Counted from the first letter of the stretch, positions 1-11,500 are shown. The stretch is 64,000 nucleotides of DNA from Chinchilla lanigera (GCF_000276665.1 NW_004955459.1:11561669-11625668); one strand, 5' to 3'. The notes: a model not told the origin generated them from the sequence alone. Program-made: numbers and translations.

Positions 1-259
1 AAAAAAACAAAAACAAAACCATGACTGAGACAAGTGCACAGCACAGTGAAGAGGCTGGAATGGAAGTGGTAAATAAAATAACGGGCAGGCCACATGAAGA
101 CTAAAGTAAGTGTCAGATTCTGTCTTAAAGACTGCCACCAGGCACCACTATAAAAATGAAATACATCAATTCAATTGCTACTGAAAAGCCTGCCACCAAA
201 TGCAGCTTAATTGTCATTCAATGATAGGGTGTTGATATATCTGCAAGCAATTATTTGTT

Positions 260-615
260 AGGGTTTCTGCACAGTGAAACTGCTCTGCTAATGTTAATCT
301 GCATTTACAGTTACTTCTCAGTACTCATATCCCTGCCTCAGATGCCTCAGACCTACCTCAGTTCAGCAGGCATTAGATTCTCATAAGAAACACACAAGCT
401 ATTTCCCTCACATGCACAGTTCACAGTAGGGTTTGCACTCCTATGAGAATCTCATGCTGCCAGTGGTTTGACTGGAGGTGGACCTCAAATGGTAATTAAG
501 CAATGGGGAGTAGGTGTAAGTACAGGTGAAGCTTTGTTCCTTCACCCATCACTCAGCTACTACTGGCAGCCTAGTTCCTAACAGGCCATGGGTCAGTACC
601 AGTGTTAGGGACTCC
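260..615 (-). mobile_element. hAT-Charlie non-autonomous DNA transposon, MER1-like
   Basis: It has the characteristic internal inverted pair of MER1 elements: GCATTAGATTCTCATAAG near 371-388 and CTATGAGAATCTCATGC near 451-468. It also has the flank CCTAGTTCCTAACAGGCCATG and a diagnostic CACATGCACAGTTCACAGTA core. Ends are eroded, so the limits are approximate. Confidence 0.7.
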
Positions 616-624
616 TAGAATAGA

Positions 625-838
625 GCCCTTCATGATTAAATCCTGGTAATTTTATAAGGACAGGGAGAAAAACTCACAGAGACATACACACGGTATGATG
701 TAGCCAGAATGTCCTCATCAGAGTCTGTGCCCTTTTGTTTGGATTTCCAGCCTCCAAAAGCATGAGCCAAAATGAAATTCTTTCTTTTATAAAATATCCT
801 GCCTCAAGTATTTTATTATACTAACAAAAAGCTGACAG
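625..838 (+). mobile_element. LTR end, MaLR/MST-like (ERVL-MaLR), partial
   Basis: Ends in the typical MaLR order: CCTCCAAAAGCATGAGCC, then AAATGAAATTCTTTC and TATTTTATTATACTAACAAA. The 5' half is missing. An old non-coding LTR remnant. Confidence 0.5.
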
Positions 839-1214
839 GCCATTGCAGGATCGACTCTTGCTTTTTGACCCTATCAACACTTTCAAGTCCAGTAAGTACT
901 TTTCAGAAAACTTTCCTGAGTGGTGTGTGCATGTTCTTGTCAAATGCACCATCTATACAACACATTTGCAAGGCTCCCACAAGGCTAGTACTTATGTAGT
1001 ATGGGTCACATCTAAACTGTACTACCCAGAACAATAATTCATATGATCTTCTCTCAGACTGAACCTTTTAAAAGGTTAGATGTCAAAACTTGTTAAAATT
1101 CTTTTCTATTCTGTTAGATTTCCAAATAGGCCTGAGTCTGTAGAGGCTACAGTGAAACACCTGCTATGGAGACAGGCTTAAGAACTGAGTCTAAGACACT
1201 CACAGAATGAGTTT

Positions 1215-1648
1215 TGTCTTAGTTACTTCCTCACTGCTGGGCCAACATATCTGATACCCACAAGTTAAAGGAAAAAAGGATTCTTGGTTCACAGTAGAGG
1301 TTTCAGTCCATAGTTCGCTACCTCCAAGGCAAAGTGGCAAGGCAGGGAAGCATCATAGAGGAGAAACAAAATCCATGACAGAGCAGGCAGAAGGTAGCAG
1401 GCAGCAGGGAACAAAGCAAGTCTCACTTTTCCTTTTATCCCATCCAGGATACAAGACCTTAGGGTGGAATCACCCATACCCAGGATGGGCCGTCTCTTTA
1501 TCCACATGCAGAATTATGGTAAACCAATGAGTGGACTAATTTACTACCACACACCCTTAATCCCAGTATCAGATCCAGGCACCTCTGAAAAGCCCTACCT
1601 ATGAGCTCATGAGGCTTTGGGGGGACATCTAGACACAAGCCATAGCAG
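1215..1648 (-). mobile_element. MaLR-type LTR, antisense
   Basis: Starts TGTCTTAGTTACTTCC and runs through GGTTTCAGTCCATAGTTCGC, then CTCATGAGGCTTTGGGGGGA, to CACAAGCCATAG. Two similar copies lie on the same strand at 16144 and 42295, and sense copies at 24696, 32761, 35373, 51159 and 53448. The CDS-like frames inside it are chance. Confidence 0.65.
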
Positions 1649-4390
1649 CTCTCCAGGAATGTTTTCATTAACTTTCTAAGGAAACCTTGGCTGCAGAGCA
1701 GAGTAAGACATTCAACCTATGTCTATAAAATCCTTGTCTATAAAGATCCAGTGTTGCACTCTGGTCATTTCTTCTCAGCAATGGTGTTAGAAATGTGTTG
1801 GAGATGTATATGTGACATAAGTCACAGGCAGTTAAGGGCTTGCAGGGACTTTAGACACTGTGGTAACAAGGACACTCCCTGGCCATGGGAGTGAAGTCAG
1901 ACCAGGGTCTGCCACCCTGTTATGCCATCCAAAACATATGGATACGACCTGCCATAAAAGGGGGTCAGTACCCCACAAGGATCTGCTGACAGTGTTCCTT
2001 TCACAAAGGAAACATTTGATTCATTCCTTCTCTCTCATTTCTCTTTTGAGATGATAGGAACAAGCAAAAGTGGACCCATTTTTGCATTCTCACCATTAGA
2101 GGACTTAGGTACAAAGTTTGTATTTTACATATTTTAAACAGCATAATTTTATTGTTTTAAATTTTACCACAAAATATTTTTCTTATACCTGTGTTCACTA
2201 TGAATCACTGGAGAACGGGATTCTACTGCTTTGCACCAATGGTGATAGACATTGGCTGGCTGGATTCGGGCATGACTCTCCCCATGCCCAAAATGTCTGT
2301 CAGCAGCAGTGCTATTCTCAGAGAAAACCCAGCTGAGCACTGGTACTGTTGCCCTTGGCAAACATAGAACGTTGTAAGAAGAGATAAGATGCAGCATGGA
2401 ATCTTCCAAGCATCAGGACATCTGAAAACATCCAGACATTTATATCAGACAACACCAGAACTTTGAACACTGAGGCACTGAACATATAGAGAACTTTGAT
2501 CACTGATATTTACTAAGATTTTTCTACCTAATGCCCCCTGCCTTCTTTCAAGCCTGCTCCTCTTTGTTCCTGATGGACAGTCTTCTCCCTCTGTCTGCCT
2601 GCACCCAGGTAGTAAATCATGTGCTTCATCACAAAAGCCTGTTGAGTGGAGGACTCTGCCTTACACTGTTCATTTAGACATTACTAGTGACCACCAATAT
2701 TTGGTTATTTCCTCCCTCCAGGGAGAGATTAGCATCCCAACTCCTTTGCACTTGGTCAAGGCCATGGGATGTTTTTGATCAGTGCAGTATATTGCTTTCG
2801 GGCCCAACTAGAGAAAAAAGGGCCAAGGCCCTTTCTCTTTCTCTTTCTCTTTTTTCCTTGGCAATAAATGAGGCATGTTTGTGATGGGGCAACATATGTC
2901 ATGGAGCCTAGCCTTCACTGATCCAAGTTGTTTATGTCACATGCATAAGAAGTAAACTTGGTATATAAAGCTGAGATTTCAAGGGTTAAATTCTCATTAC
3001 AGCACATACTGTCCTAACACACCAGCCAAGTTACACATTAATGAAAACAAGTTACCATTTGAAAGTCAGGTAAAAATATCAAGGACTTCGTTTTCACTAA
3101 TTTATTTTTCTCTGGAAAAAAAAGTCTTAATCTCATTCAACTTCCGGATGAATTGTACATATATTCTGTAAAAATTTTCTTCAGCATGTACTGGCTTGCT
3201 TTCTCTTTGACAGGCATGATCATGACATGCACCAGGTCTGGCACATTGAAAATTCCACAAAGATTTGTCTTTATAAGCAGCTTTAAGTTTCGTGGTAAAG
3301 TTGTCCATCTGCAGGCTTCAGCCTATGTGTGTAGAAGCTTTGCACATCAGATGCATACTGCTAATCTTAAGGTGATGGGGTGGCACTCTGTCTTGCTGTA
3401 ATATCCTGCTGGAAAATCTAAAGCTTTCATACAAGCAGAAAGATTTTGTTTCAAAGCAGAACTGCCAGTGTCATACTTTGTTTGAGCAGACAGTCCCAGA
3501 AGAAATAGGAGTGACATGTGATGTCTATAAAGGGAATAGAAATGAGTTTCATTCAATGGCAGAAACTCCCAGGAAATGCATTTTATAAACTTTTCTTCTA
3601 AAACAGATTCAGCACTTGGGTTCTTTCCTTTTTCTACTCAACTGTTCATTACACCAAACTGGTCCATGATCACATCCTGTACAAATTCCTTAAAAAGTGT
3701 TTGTACAAGAGAGATGAATCTTACAACGTTTCATGGAAGCATAGTAGTATTGAGTCAATTTATTATTTTCAGTACAATAATAAAAAGAATTTTAAAAGAA
3801 TTATTTTTAAATTGCATGTTTTCCCAACTGCTCATTACTTTTAAATCCCACCTTCAGGGAGGCCATGGAATGATCAGCAGTTAAAAATTCTGCCATGTGA
3901 AAGCAGAATAGGACACAGTTGCTAGAGCAGTTTTGATTTTGAATCAAAACTGCCCCTTGTTCATGAAAATCCTCACAGAAACTGAAACCAAGGAAACAGT
4001 GAAAGGGAAAAATCACCCATATATGGCAGTTTTGACAAGAGGCTCATCAATACCCCAGTCTTTCCAAGGCACATCATTATCTATTTGATCTGCCAAATCT
4101 GATACTTAACAACATTGTCTTCAGAACAGTTGACATACCCTGGAAAAGTCTATCTTGTAAATCACATAGAGAGATGACAGGTTTCACAGATCTCATCAGT
4201 GATAAAAAGGGAGGCATACAGGGGCAGATACTAGGATTCCTGCTGGCAAAATGGACAGAATGTACCACATATATTTCAAGGGGAATTGTTTACCTCAACT
4301 CTTAACTAAATTGAGTTTTTGAAATGTAAATGAAAATGATTAGAGAGGTGACATGACTTAGGGGTATAAAAAAGTGATGATAGAAACTAG
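1649..4390. other. Mostly unassigned sequence; possible MLT-like LTR remnant at 2640-3015
   Basis: No gene seen. 2640-3015 has the general order of an old MLT-type LTR (a CTTTCTCTTTCTCTTT tract and an AAGTTGTTTATGTCAC tail), but identity is too low to be sure. The remainder shows no clear repeat, and its open frames are short and unrelated to known families. Confidence 0.35.
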
Positions 4391-4475
4391 TAGGGTGTGG
4401 GGAGCGGTGAGTGGTACAGTGCTTACCTCAGGCATATGTGAGATCCTGGGTTCAATCGTCAGTGTCGGGGGAGAA
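4391..4475 (+). mobile_element. ID SINE (tRNA-Ala-derived), diverged
   Basis: GTGGGGAGCGGTGAGTGGTA, then GATCCTGGGTTCAATCGTC: A- and B-box spacing of an ID element, strongly diverged from the copies at 49.7 and 63.7 kb. Confidence 0.6.
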
Positions 4476-5039
4476 ACTAAAAACTCAGTATGGTACAAAA
4501 GGTCAAATCACATCAACAGATTAGGCAAGAGAAAGCTTTTTCCTCCTACCACAAATTCACAGACACAACAGCAACAAACAACTTTTGAAAAGGAATCTAC
4601 AACTATACTATCTTCCATGGATCAGAAACTGTAGTATAAGGACTCCCTGAAAGGAAGAAATCAACTGAGAGCAGACAGATGGAGGGAAATCACAGCCTGA
4701 AACACTCAGAAAGAATGTGCTAAAATGAAGAGAGGGATTTTGCAAGCTTAGAGGAAGCTGATGCCTGAAGCTGGAAATCCCCAAGGGCAATTAACCTGCT
4801 AGGTTCTGGGGAAGGAGCCAGGCCAGCCAACCCTTCAGTATTTCTCACCAACTGTGGCCCACCCAGAAACAGCTCAGTACCTGCCCACTGATGTGAGTGG
4901 TGCGTGTGCTCATGACACATGGCAGTGGGCCCAAGGCGAGCTAAGCAATGTTTACACCCAGAGACTGACTAGTGGCAGGCTCTACCCGCCCATCCCCACA
5001 ATGGTTCCTTAGGTAACTTTAAAACTACAAGGGTAAAGT

Positions 5040-5500
5040 TTTCAGAAGGAAGGTACAAGAATAGCAATACACTTCCATAAAACAAACAAATCTTAGAAAT
5101 TCAAACTGTGATCACTGAAATTAAAGACTCAATTGATGGGCCAAACACTGAATAGATATAGCTGAAGAGCAACTCAGAAAGCTGGAAGATCCATTAAGTA
5201 ATTCTTCCAGAATGTAGTGTGACAGAGAAAAGCTAAGAAATATACAGAAAAAAGAAACAAAAGGGAAGTGATCTCTTGAATAAAAGGAAAAAAAAACAGA
5301 TGGTCAGTGAGGCAAACACAGAAGAAAATTCCTCTGAATTAAAAAGCTGCCTCTGAACAGGACTGAGATAAAGATCCACTCTTCATAGTGTGGTGAAATT
5401 TCAAAATACCTAGGATGATGATAAATACCTACCAAAGTAAATAAATAAAAAAGGAGATCTTAAATAAATACGAGATCTTAGTTAAAGCCCCAACACAAAC
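5040..5500 (+). mobile_element. Old LINE-1 fragment, ORF1 region
   Basis: Resembles the first half of ORF1 of ancient mammalian L1/HAL1: TCACTGAAATTAAAGACTCA, TATAGCTGAAGAGCAACTC, then CTCTTCATAGTGTGGTGAAA. Frames are broken throughout. The adjoining piece of the same kind of element resumes at about 8990. Confidence 0.55.
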
Positions 5501-6640
5501 AAAGCATCTGGTTATTTTACTCAGTAGCAGAGGAGTTTAGATGACCTCCTTCCTTTCCACTTAACCTGTGAGTCATTCCAGGTGACGTCATAATCAGTAA
5601 GTTAGACACCCAAGCCATTCACTTGTATTTCACTGCTTTCATCTCCACCCATTCTGGTGAACTCGATAAACACACTTGCATTAAGATCTGGAAGTGTCAC
5701 ACTATATTCTCTTCTGCCTGCAAACCTCCCACCACCTTCCCATTAAACAGGGCATTTAATGTCCTTTGATTTGCAGTCCCTTGTCTTCAACTCATTCTCT
5801 CATCAGATCAGCATTCCTGATTCAGTTTCTTTCCCCAATTTGCCATACATTCCATAATCATTAAGAGTCTCTCTCAAGTTTTCATACAGCCTGTGCCATG
5901 CTAACTGGTGACTCTCAAACTACTCGGCCTGCTCCAGGATCTATAAACTCCTGGCCTGCCAAGCCCATGGCACAACCATGTTGACTAGTTCTCTTGCAAA
6001 TATCTGATCTTTTCTTTCATCTAAGTCCTCAATGGCCTCAAAATTGTCTGACAATTTTTTTTTTTCTAGTCAGTTTCTAAAGCCATGTTTCACATTTTCC
6101 AAAACACCAGTATTCTTTCAAAGTTATCTGACAATACTTTTTTCATCTCTGGTCAGTTTCTATGCTCATGCTTCACAGATGTGGTTCAAAACTCTAAAAT
6201 CTTTAGTTATTTAATGGCCCCATGCTCCCCGCATTTCCAACAGGGTCATAGTATATGATCAGGCTTTTCTTTAAAAAAAATTTAGGTATTTTAATAGAAT
6301 GCAGTGAAATATTTTAAAAGACATTTAGCAAAAGCATTTTTAACATAGAAAATGAAATACCATCTTCTCCTTTATCTCTAAGATTAATTCACCCTTCCAA
6401 TTGCACTTCATAGAACCAGTTGCCCTCTGCCTCAAACTTTCTCTTTGTCCACAGCACTCTCCTGGTTCTTCTCCTACTCTGGACCTCTTTACTTCCTTTG
6501 CTAACTTCAGTGTCAATGCGCTAGCACACCTCAGAGCTCTTTTCCTTTCATCTCTTTTCCTTTCCCTAGGTGATTTCATCCATTCCCACAGCTTATTCCA
6601 GCCACATGCTGATGACTCTAAGTGGTGATCCAAAATATAG
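5501..6640. other. Unassigned sequence with an imperfect 80-base duplication
   Basis: No gene seen. Within it, 6048-6110 and 6130-6195 are imperfect copies (each TGACAAT, T-rich, then GTCAGTTTCT and a CATGxTTCACA core), a local tandem duplication. The rest is not assigned. Confidence 0.45.
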
Positions 6641-6960
6641 TGAATGTTACTGCAAAGTGCCACCCAAGGGAAAGGTATATCTTCACCCACCATATCCACT
6701 GGATTTAGCGCCATACAACTTCTGCAATGTCCCTGAAGTTAAAATGACCATGGAAGGTAAATATCTGGAGGTGATTCAGGACACTGAGGCAGCCATGACA
6801 GTACAACTAAAGGCATGAAAGAAAACTTCCAGAATTATTTCAGAAAGTGGCAAGAATAATGGATAAGTGTCTCTGAAGAAAAGAGGAGTATTTTTACAGA
6901 AATTAATGACAATGTATATTTTACTGTAATAGTTTTTAAAAATGGCGCGTATTCACCATA
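6640..6960 (+). mobile_element. Tc1/mariner transposase 3' fragment
   Basis: The frame at 6690-6818 reads HPPYPLDLAPYNF, a decayed form of the mariner YSPDLAP motif holding the third catalytic Asp of DD34D. It is followed by a degraded FQxxFRKWQ-type tail at about 6825-6860 with stops. No terminal inverted repeat was identified. Non-functional. Confidence 0.65.
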
Positions 6961-7028
6961 TTTTTTGATCACACTGCATATACAACCACATTTAAGAATT
7001 TTCCAGAACTAAAGATATCTACCCACAG

Positions 7029-7425
7029 GGGCGGGGAGCGTCGGTCTTCTGGCTGGCTAGCTTCCTGCCTCATAGGCTCCCGGAGGGAGGGTCCCAGGCA
7101 CACGGGGAGCCTCGGGCAGGAAGCGCCAGTCTTCGGACCGGCGGCTCACTCCTGGCCTCGTAGTTCCCCAGAAGGAGGGCTTCCGGCGCACAGGGAGCCA
7201 CAGGCGGGGAGTGCCAGTCTTCCAGCTGGCTAGCTTCCTGCCTCGTAGGCCCCTGGAGGGAGGGCCCCCAGTGCCCGGGAGGCCACAGGGTGGGGAGCGC
7301 TGGCCCTTGGGCCAGCCCCCAGCCTAACGGGCACCTGCGAGGAGGGGCTCTGGTGCACAGGAACCCACACGGTGGTGAGCGCTGTTGCACGCCAGCCCTC
7401 AGGCCGGCCACCACTGCTTCGCTGA
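7029..7425. repeat. GC-rich minisatellite, about 87-bp unit, roughly 4.5 copies
   Basis: The GGGGAG-type anchor recurs at 7033, about 7119, 7206, 7292 and about 7374. Each unit carries a GCCAGTCTTC-like core and a GGAGGGAGGG or equivalent. Copies are imperfect. It is CpG-rich against an AT-rich background and forms the 5' part of the composite retroposon. Confidence 0.75.
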
Positions 7426-7429
7426 GAAC

Positions 7430-8500
7430 TACCATGACACAGAGAAACATTGACACAATTGGCCCACCATGCACCAGCTGCAGATGCCCACCCACAGACA
7501 TGTCTGAATCATTCAAACATGGAAAAACCCCTAGGAATACATGCCATACAACAGGTCACTCTTGCTCCTGCCATTGAGAACCAGAAAGGTGCACAGTCAG
7601 TGGAGGAGCAGCTGGTGAACAAGGACTCGGAGAACATGAGAAAACAGACTAAGCCCGAGGAGTCAGAGGTCCTCTGGACTGTGTTCATGAAAGCCGTTCA
7701 GAAGCTGTAAACCAGGAGGACCTTGCACAAAACCTGCGGAGACTTTCTGGAAGCCATTCTTCCCCTGACAGTACAGGCTTTGGTGGAGCTCTGGAGAGGT
7801 CTGCAGCAAGATTCCTGCTGTCTGTGCTGACAGTTGGGGAGAGGACACTAACTGGTTGTGGGGTCCCAAAGCAATGGGAAGCTGGAGAGAAAAAGCTACA
7901 AAGAATGGCTTTCACCCCAGACAGCTCACTTGAGATGTTAGTAAGAATTGCCTCCTCAGTATTCTATAGCCATGAGGAGGAGGAGGCCAAGGAGAGAAAA
8001 CAAAGAGACTGAGAAAAAGCAGCTGCTTTTGCTGCACCACTAAGAGAAAACAGATCCCAGGTCTGATTCCCGGGGCTCCAAGAAGAACTCGACAACTGCA
8101 TTCTTCGGTTACCACTGTTAAAAGCCAGGCCACCTCAAGAGGAACTGCCCTAAGAGGCCCCATGGGCCATGCCCTGGATGCAAAGGAGACCACTGGAGAT
8201 CGGTCTGCCCTCTGAGGTGGAGGCCCCAGAGCTCAGACCCATGCTACCAGTTAGTCCAACAGGAATGAGAGGGCTTGGGGAATAGTCTGCCTTCTCCCTC
8301 TGGCCAGACCGTCATCTCCATAGAGGAGTCCTGGGTAATCATGACTATGGAGGAACAAGAAAACAGCCTGTTGCTAGACACAGGTGCAAGTCTCTTGGTC
8401 CTTCTTTTCAATCCTGGCCTTCCTTCCAGCCATCATACCTCAGTGAAAAGAGTCACTGGTGAGGAGGTAATATGCTATTTTTGACAACCCTTAGGCTGTA
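7430..8500 (+). pseudogene. Decayed endogenous retrovirus gag-pro fragment
   Basis: A Gag-like region ends in two nucleocapsid zinc knuckles at about 8107-8145 and 8170-8208. The first Cys of knuckle 1 is replaced (GGT codon at 8107-8109), and a TAA follows the second Cys at 8119-8121. Knuckle 2 is CX2CX3HX4C. In the same frame a TGA at 8266-8268 separates nucleocapsid from a protease-like segment with the active-site motif LLLDTGA (8368-8388). Same-frame gag-stop-pro order is typical of gammaretrovirus-like (class I) ERVs. Pol and env are absent. Further stops and frame changes make it non-coding. Confidence 0.75.
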
Positions 8501-8536
8501 ACTACTTATTAGATCCTTCTTGCATATCTCTATCTT

Positions 8537-8960
8537 CCTGAGAAACCACTTTGAAGATACCACCACATATTACAGCAGCCATTGATATTTTCCTACTAAT
8601 CTATCCATAACTGTGTAAAGTTTGTAATGTTCCTATCCTATTTCATAAATGGATGTATGTTTATTATTGTTTCCTACAACAATCATTGAGAATAGTTAAT
8701 GATTTTTCAATAGGTCACTCATGTATAGCTCTATTTATTTTGTTTAGAAGCCACTTTGAAGATACCAAAGTATAGTACAACAACTCTTGATAATCTCCTA
8801 CCTCTTTTGTCTCTAACTCACTATTATTTGTCTATTTGTTTTCCTGAGAAACTATTTTGTAGACAACAATATGTAAAACAATAACCATTGATAATTTCCT
8901 ACCATTTTGTCTGTAATTTGCTAAGTCCTCCCTATTATTGTTATCCTTCTTTTACTCTTT
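8537..8960. repeat. AT-rich imperfect tandem repeats, about 100-bp unit
   Basis: The unit CCACTTTGAAGATACC recurs at about 8547 and 8751, with a weaker copy (AACTATTTTGTAGAC) at about 8850. Each is followed 40-50 bases later by CATTGATATTTTCCTAC-type sequence. It forms the 3' part of the composite retroposon before its poly(A). Confidence 0.6.
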
Positions 8961-8986
8961 AAAAAAAAAAAGACATCTACCCACAG

Positions 8987-9345
8987 ATTCAGTGTGCACA
9001 CTGAACACCACTCAAGGAAAATGAAAACAAATCTGCCTGTAAACACATCTGGGTAAAATAAAGTCTTAAGGATAAAGAGAAAATGTAAACTATCCTGGAG
9101 TGAAAAGACAAGATTGCCTACAATGGAAGGAAAATTACACCAACCGCAGACTTCCATATGAGAGGATGGAAGATAAGAAGTTAAAAATCTTCCAAGTGTT
9201 GAAGGAGGAAAAGAAAAATGCTGAACCTAGAATTCTGCCTGCTAGTGTTCAATAAAATGGACTTTTTCAAATTAAAAGAAAAACCTTCCCTCTTCAGACT
9301 ACCACCAAAGTAACTGCTTTACATAGAACATACTTGAATATTTCA
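8987..9345 (+). mobile_element. Old LINE-1 fragment, ORF1 C-terminal region
   Basis: Matches the late ORF1 segment of ancient L1/HAL1: AGGATAAAGAGAAAATG, GAGTGAAAAGACAAGATTGC, then AACCTAGAATTCTGCCTGC. It is on the same strand and collinear with 5040-5500, possibly one copy split by later insertions. Confidence 0.55.
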
Positions 9346-9805
9346 GTGTGAAAATAAGTGAGTCAAAAGGAGCACGAGTATTTATTGATAATGACTGAGT
9401 CTGGATTCCACCTAGAAAATATAAGATGTGTGATATGTATGTTCCACTGAAAGGTCCCGTGGCCTTAAGAAAAACAGCTCAGTAGAAAGAAATAAACTTT
9501 GCAACAAAATTATTAGCAGGGCTCTGGCTAATTTTAATTGTTTCCTTGGATTTTTGTAGAATTTAGTCCCAGTTTTGGGCTATTCAAATTTCTGTAACTT
9601 TAAATACAAAAGGAAAGAAGCACTGCCAAGACAGCAATGTTAAAAGTATTTACCTTTTCCTTCCATTGCAAAATAATTGGTTTTACATATTTACAAAAAT
9701 ATTAAAATTATTTTGCTATATAATCTTTCTTATTTTCCAGATGATCTGAAAATATTTCAGAACTCCAATGACATTCATTTAATCTGCCTAACACTGTGTC
9801 CTTAC

Positions 9806-9811
9806 TTTATT
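9806..9811 (-). promoter_or_regulatory. Candidate INSIG2 poly(A) signal AATAAA
   Basis: AATAAA on the minus strand, followed by a moderately GU-rich stretch (GTGTTAGG, TGTCATTGG). It is the most distal signal compatible with a UTR of usual length. The signals at 10857 and 11191-11225 are possible earlier sites. Confidence 0.4.
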
Positions 9812-11464
9812 TCTTGGTAAATTCAACCAAAGACTAATTTCACAAGGTTAATTCACAGTACGCTAATCTAAGACGTACCATGAGAAAGAAGAAAAAAAGA
9901 CTCTTAGCCAAGATGATGATTACATATTTAATATATCTTGCTTGTAACAGCAATTTTCAAAGTAAACACATCATAGACCTTATAACTTATTAAAGACTTC
10001 ATAGTGCTTAAAAAGTTGATTCTAAAAATATATCTTATTTGTTCTAAATGAATAACATTATCTGGAAGATAAAATAATAAATTATAGTAGTACATTTACC
10101 ACCACTATAGTTAAGTTTGTGTACACATATTCAATATGAAATCCTCTTAGGATTTTCACACTTTCAGCCTTAAAACATAAAACATTAAAGTTTGGCATAC
10201 AAGATTTCAGTCTGATAGCAAGTTTTAAAACCAAAAATTTAAAAGTATCTACATGACATTCTAGGAGAGCATGAGCACATGCACATACATATACACTCTC
10301 ATTCAATCACACATACCACACACATGCACACACACGCTCACCAAAATACTCAGAAGATTTTGCTCTTGGGTATCAGACATTGTCAATCGTTTCAAAAGGA
10401 ACAACTAGGAGGAAACTTAGCTAAAAATACGTTTAAACCATACTTAAATGGCTCTAGTTATTAAAAAGGCATGCCCCAAACTCTTACCAAATCTTTAACA
10501 TGCACAGAATACCATCTCAATTCATCCTTTAACAGACTTGAACGATTCACTAGTGGACACGAGTACATAAGAAATTATGCACCCATCCATTCCCCAGACT
10601 GCTTACGATAAGGTTGCAAATCCACGCATTCCACTGACAATGAGTCATAAGACTAAGCCCAGCTAAAGTGGTTTGTTTTACAGAACCTTAGATTATAGAC
10701 CCCAATAGAATTAGAAACTTCATTTTGATCTGTTTGGAGTTTCTTATCTGTCCCATGTGCAAAAGCAGTGTGAGATTCGGTACTGCAAATAACAGCTAAT
10801 ATCACTTTCTATTTCATGACAGTGCAAAAGGTCACTTTGCTGTTCCAAAACATATATTTATTCTAATTAAATTCACTAACTTTTAATTAAGTATTTTCTT
10901 CCAAGTTTAGATTCAAAATAGTTTAATGGTGCTTATCATCTGTTCATCACATATAACTCTAATAAAATGTGTCTAAACAGAAATTACTTTCTTGGCTCTA
11001 TCCGGTAATGCAGGTTTGAAACTCTTCTCTATCAAGGTTCATTTTCATTATATTCTGAAATATTTAAAACTCTTTGAAACAACATCAAAATAAAAACCAA
11101 CCATACATTTGGGCACTCATGACTCAACTGCTATGATTGGAAAAACAAAAAGGTACAACAGTAAGTGACAGAGAAAACACCAGCTTCCCATTTATTTTTA
11201 TTTTTGGCGTTCTTCTTATTTTATTTCACTAAATTTACAAATTGTTCAAAGCATTCTTAGGCTCTGGATGACAGTAATAGAATATTTTGGCACATTAACA
11301 TTGTGATATAGTGTATGGTATGTTTAAAAAATTAATTTAAAAAATGTATCTGCTAATCAACATCTTTAATGTAACGCACATATATCTTACAGTTTTAAGT
11401 CAAATACATAAAGGTTTGTAACTGATTTACAGGTGAAGCAATCACAGATTGCAGTAGTAATGTA

Positions 11465-11500
11465 TGTTGTGTGTGTGTGTTGTGTGTGTGTGTGTATATC
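11465..11500. repeat. (TG)n microsatellite in the INSIG2 3' UTR
   Basis: Interrupted GT dinucleotide run, read as CA on the transcript, about 160 bases after the stop codon. Confidence 0.85.

Larger units (their letters stand above)
7029..8968 (+). mobile_element. Composite retroposon: GC-rich VNTR + ERV gag-pro fragment + AT-rich repeats + poly(A)
   Basis: The insert is bounded by an 18-base direct repeat, AAAGATATCTACCCACAG at 7011-7028 and AAAGACATCTACCCACAG at 8969-8986 (one mismatch). A run of A immediately precedes the second copy. This is the signature of LINE-1-mediated retrotransposition, and CT/AAAG at the left edge fits the loose L1 endonuclease preference. In order the element holds an 87-bp GC-rich tandem array, retroviral gag-NC-protease remnants, and an AT-rich ~100-bp repeat tail. 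No LTR was seen at either end. Frames are broken. The layout is analogous to SVA elements of apes but the parts differ. Confidence 0.75.

Noticed and set aside
6340..6714. 124-codon minus-strand frame
   Set aside because: Overlaps the mariner fragment on the opposite strand and shows no family signature.
7029..7425. Regular repeats that could suggest a CRISPR-like array
   Set aside because: Head-to-tail minisatellite with no unique spacers, in a mammalian genome.
7070..7516. 148-codon minus-strand open frame
   Set aside because: It is antisense to the GC-rich 87-bp minisatellite, where stop codons are rare because of base composition.
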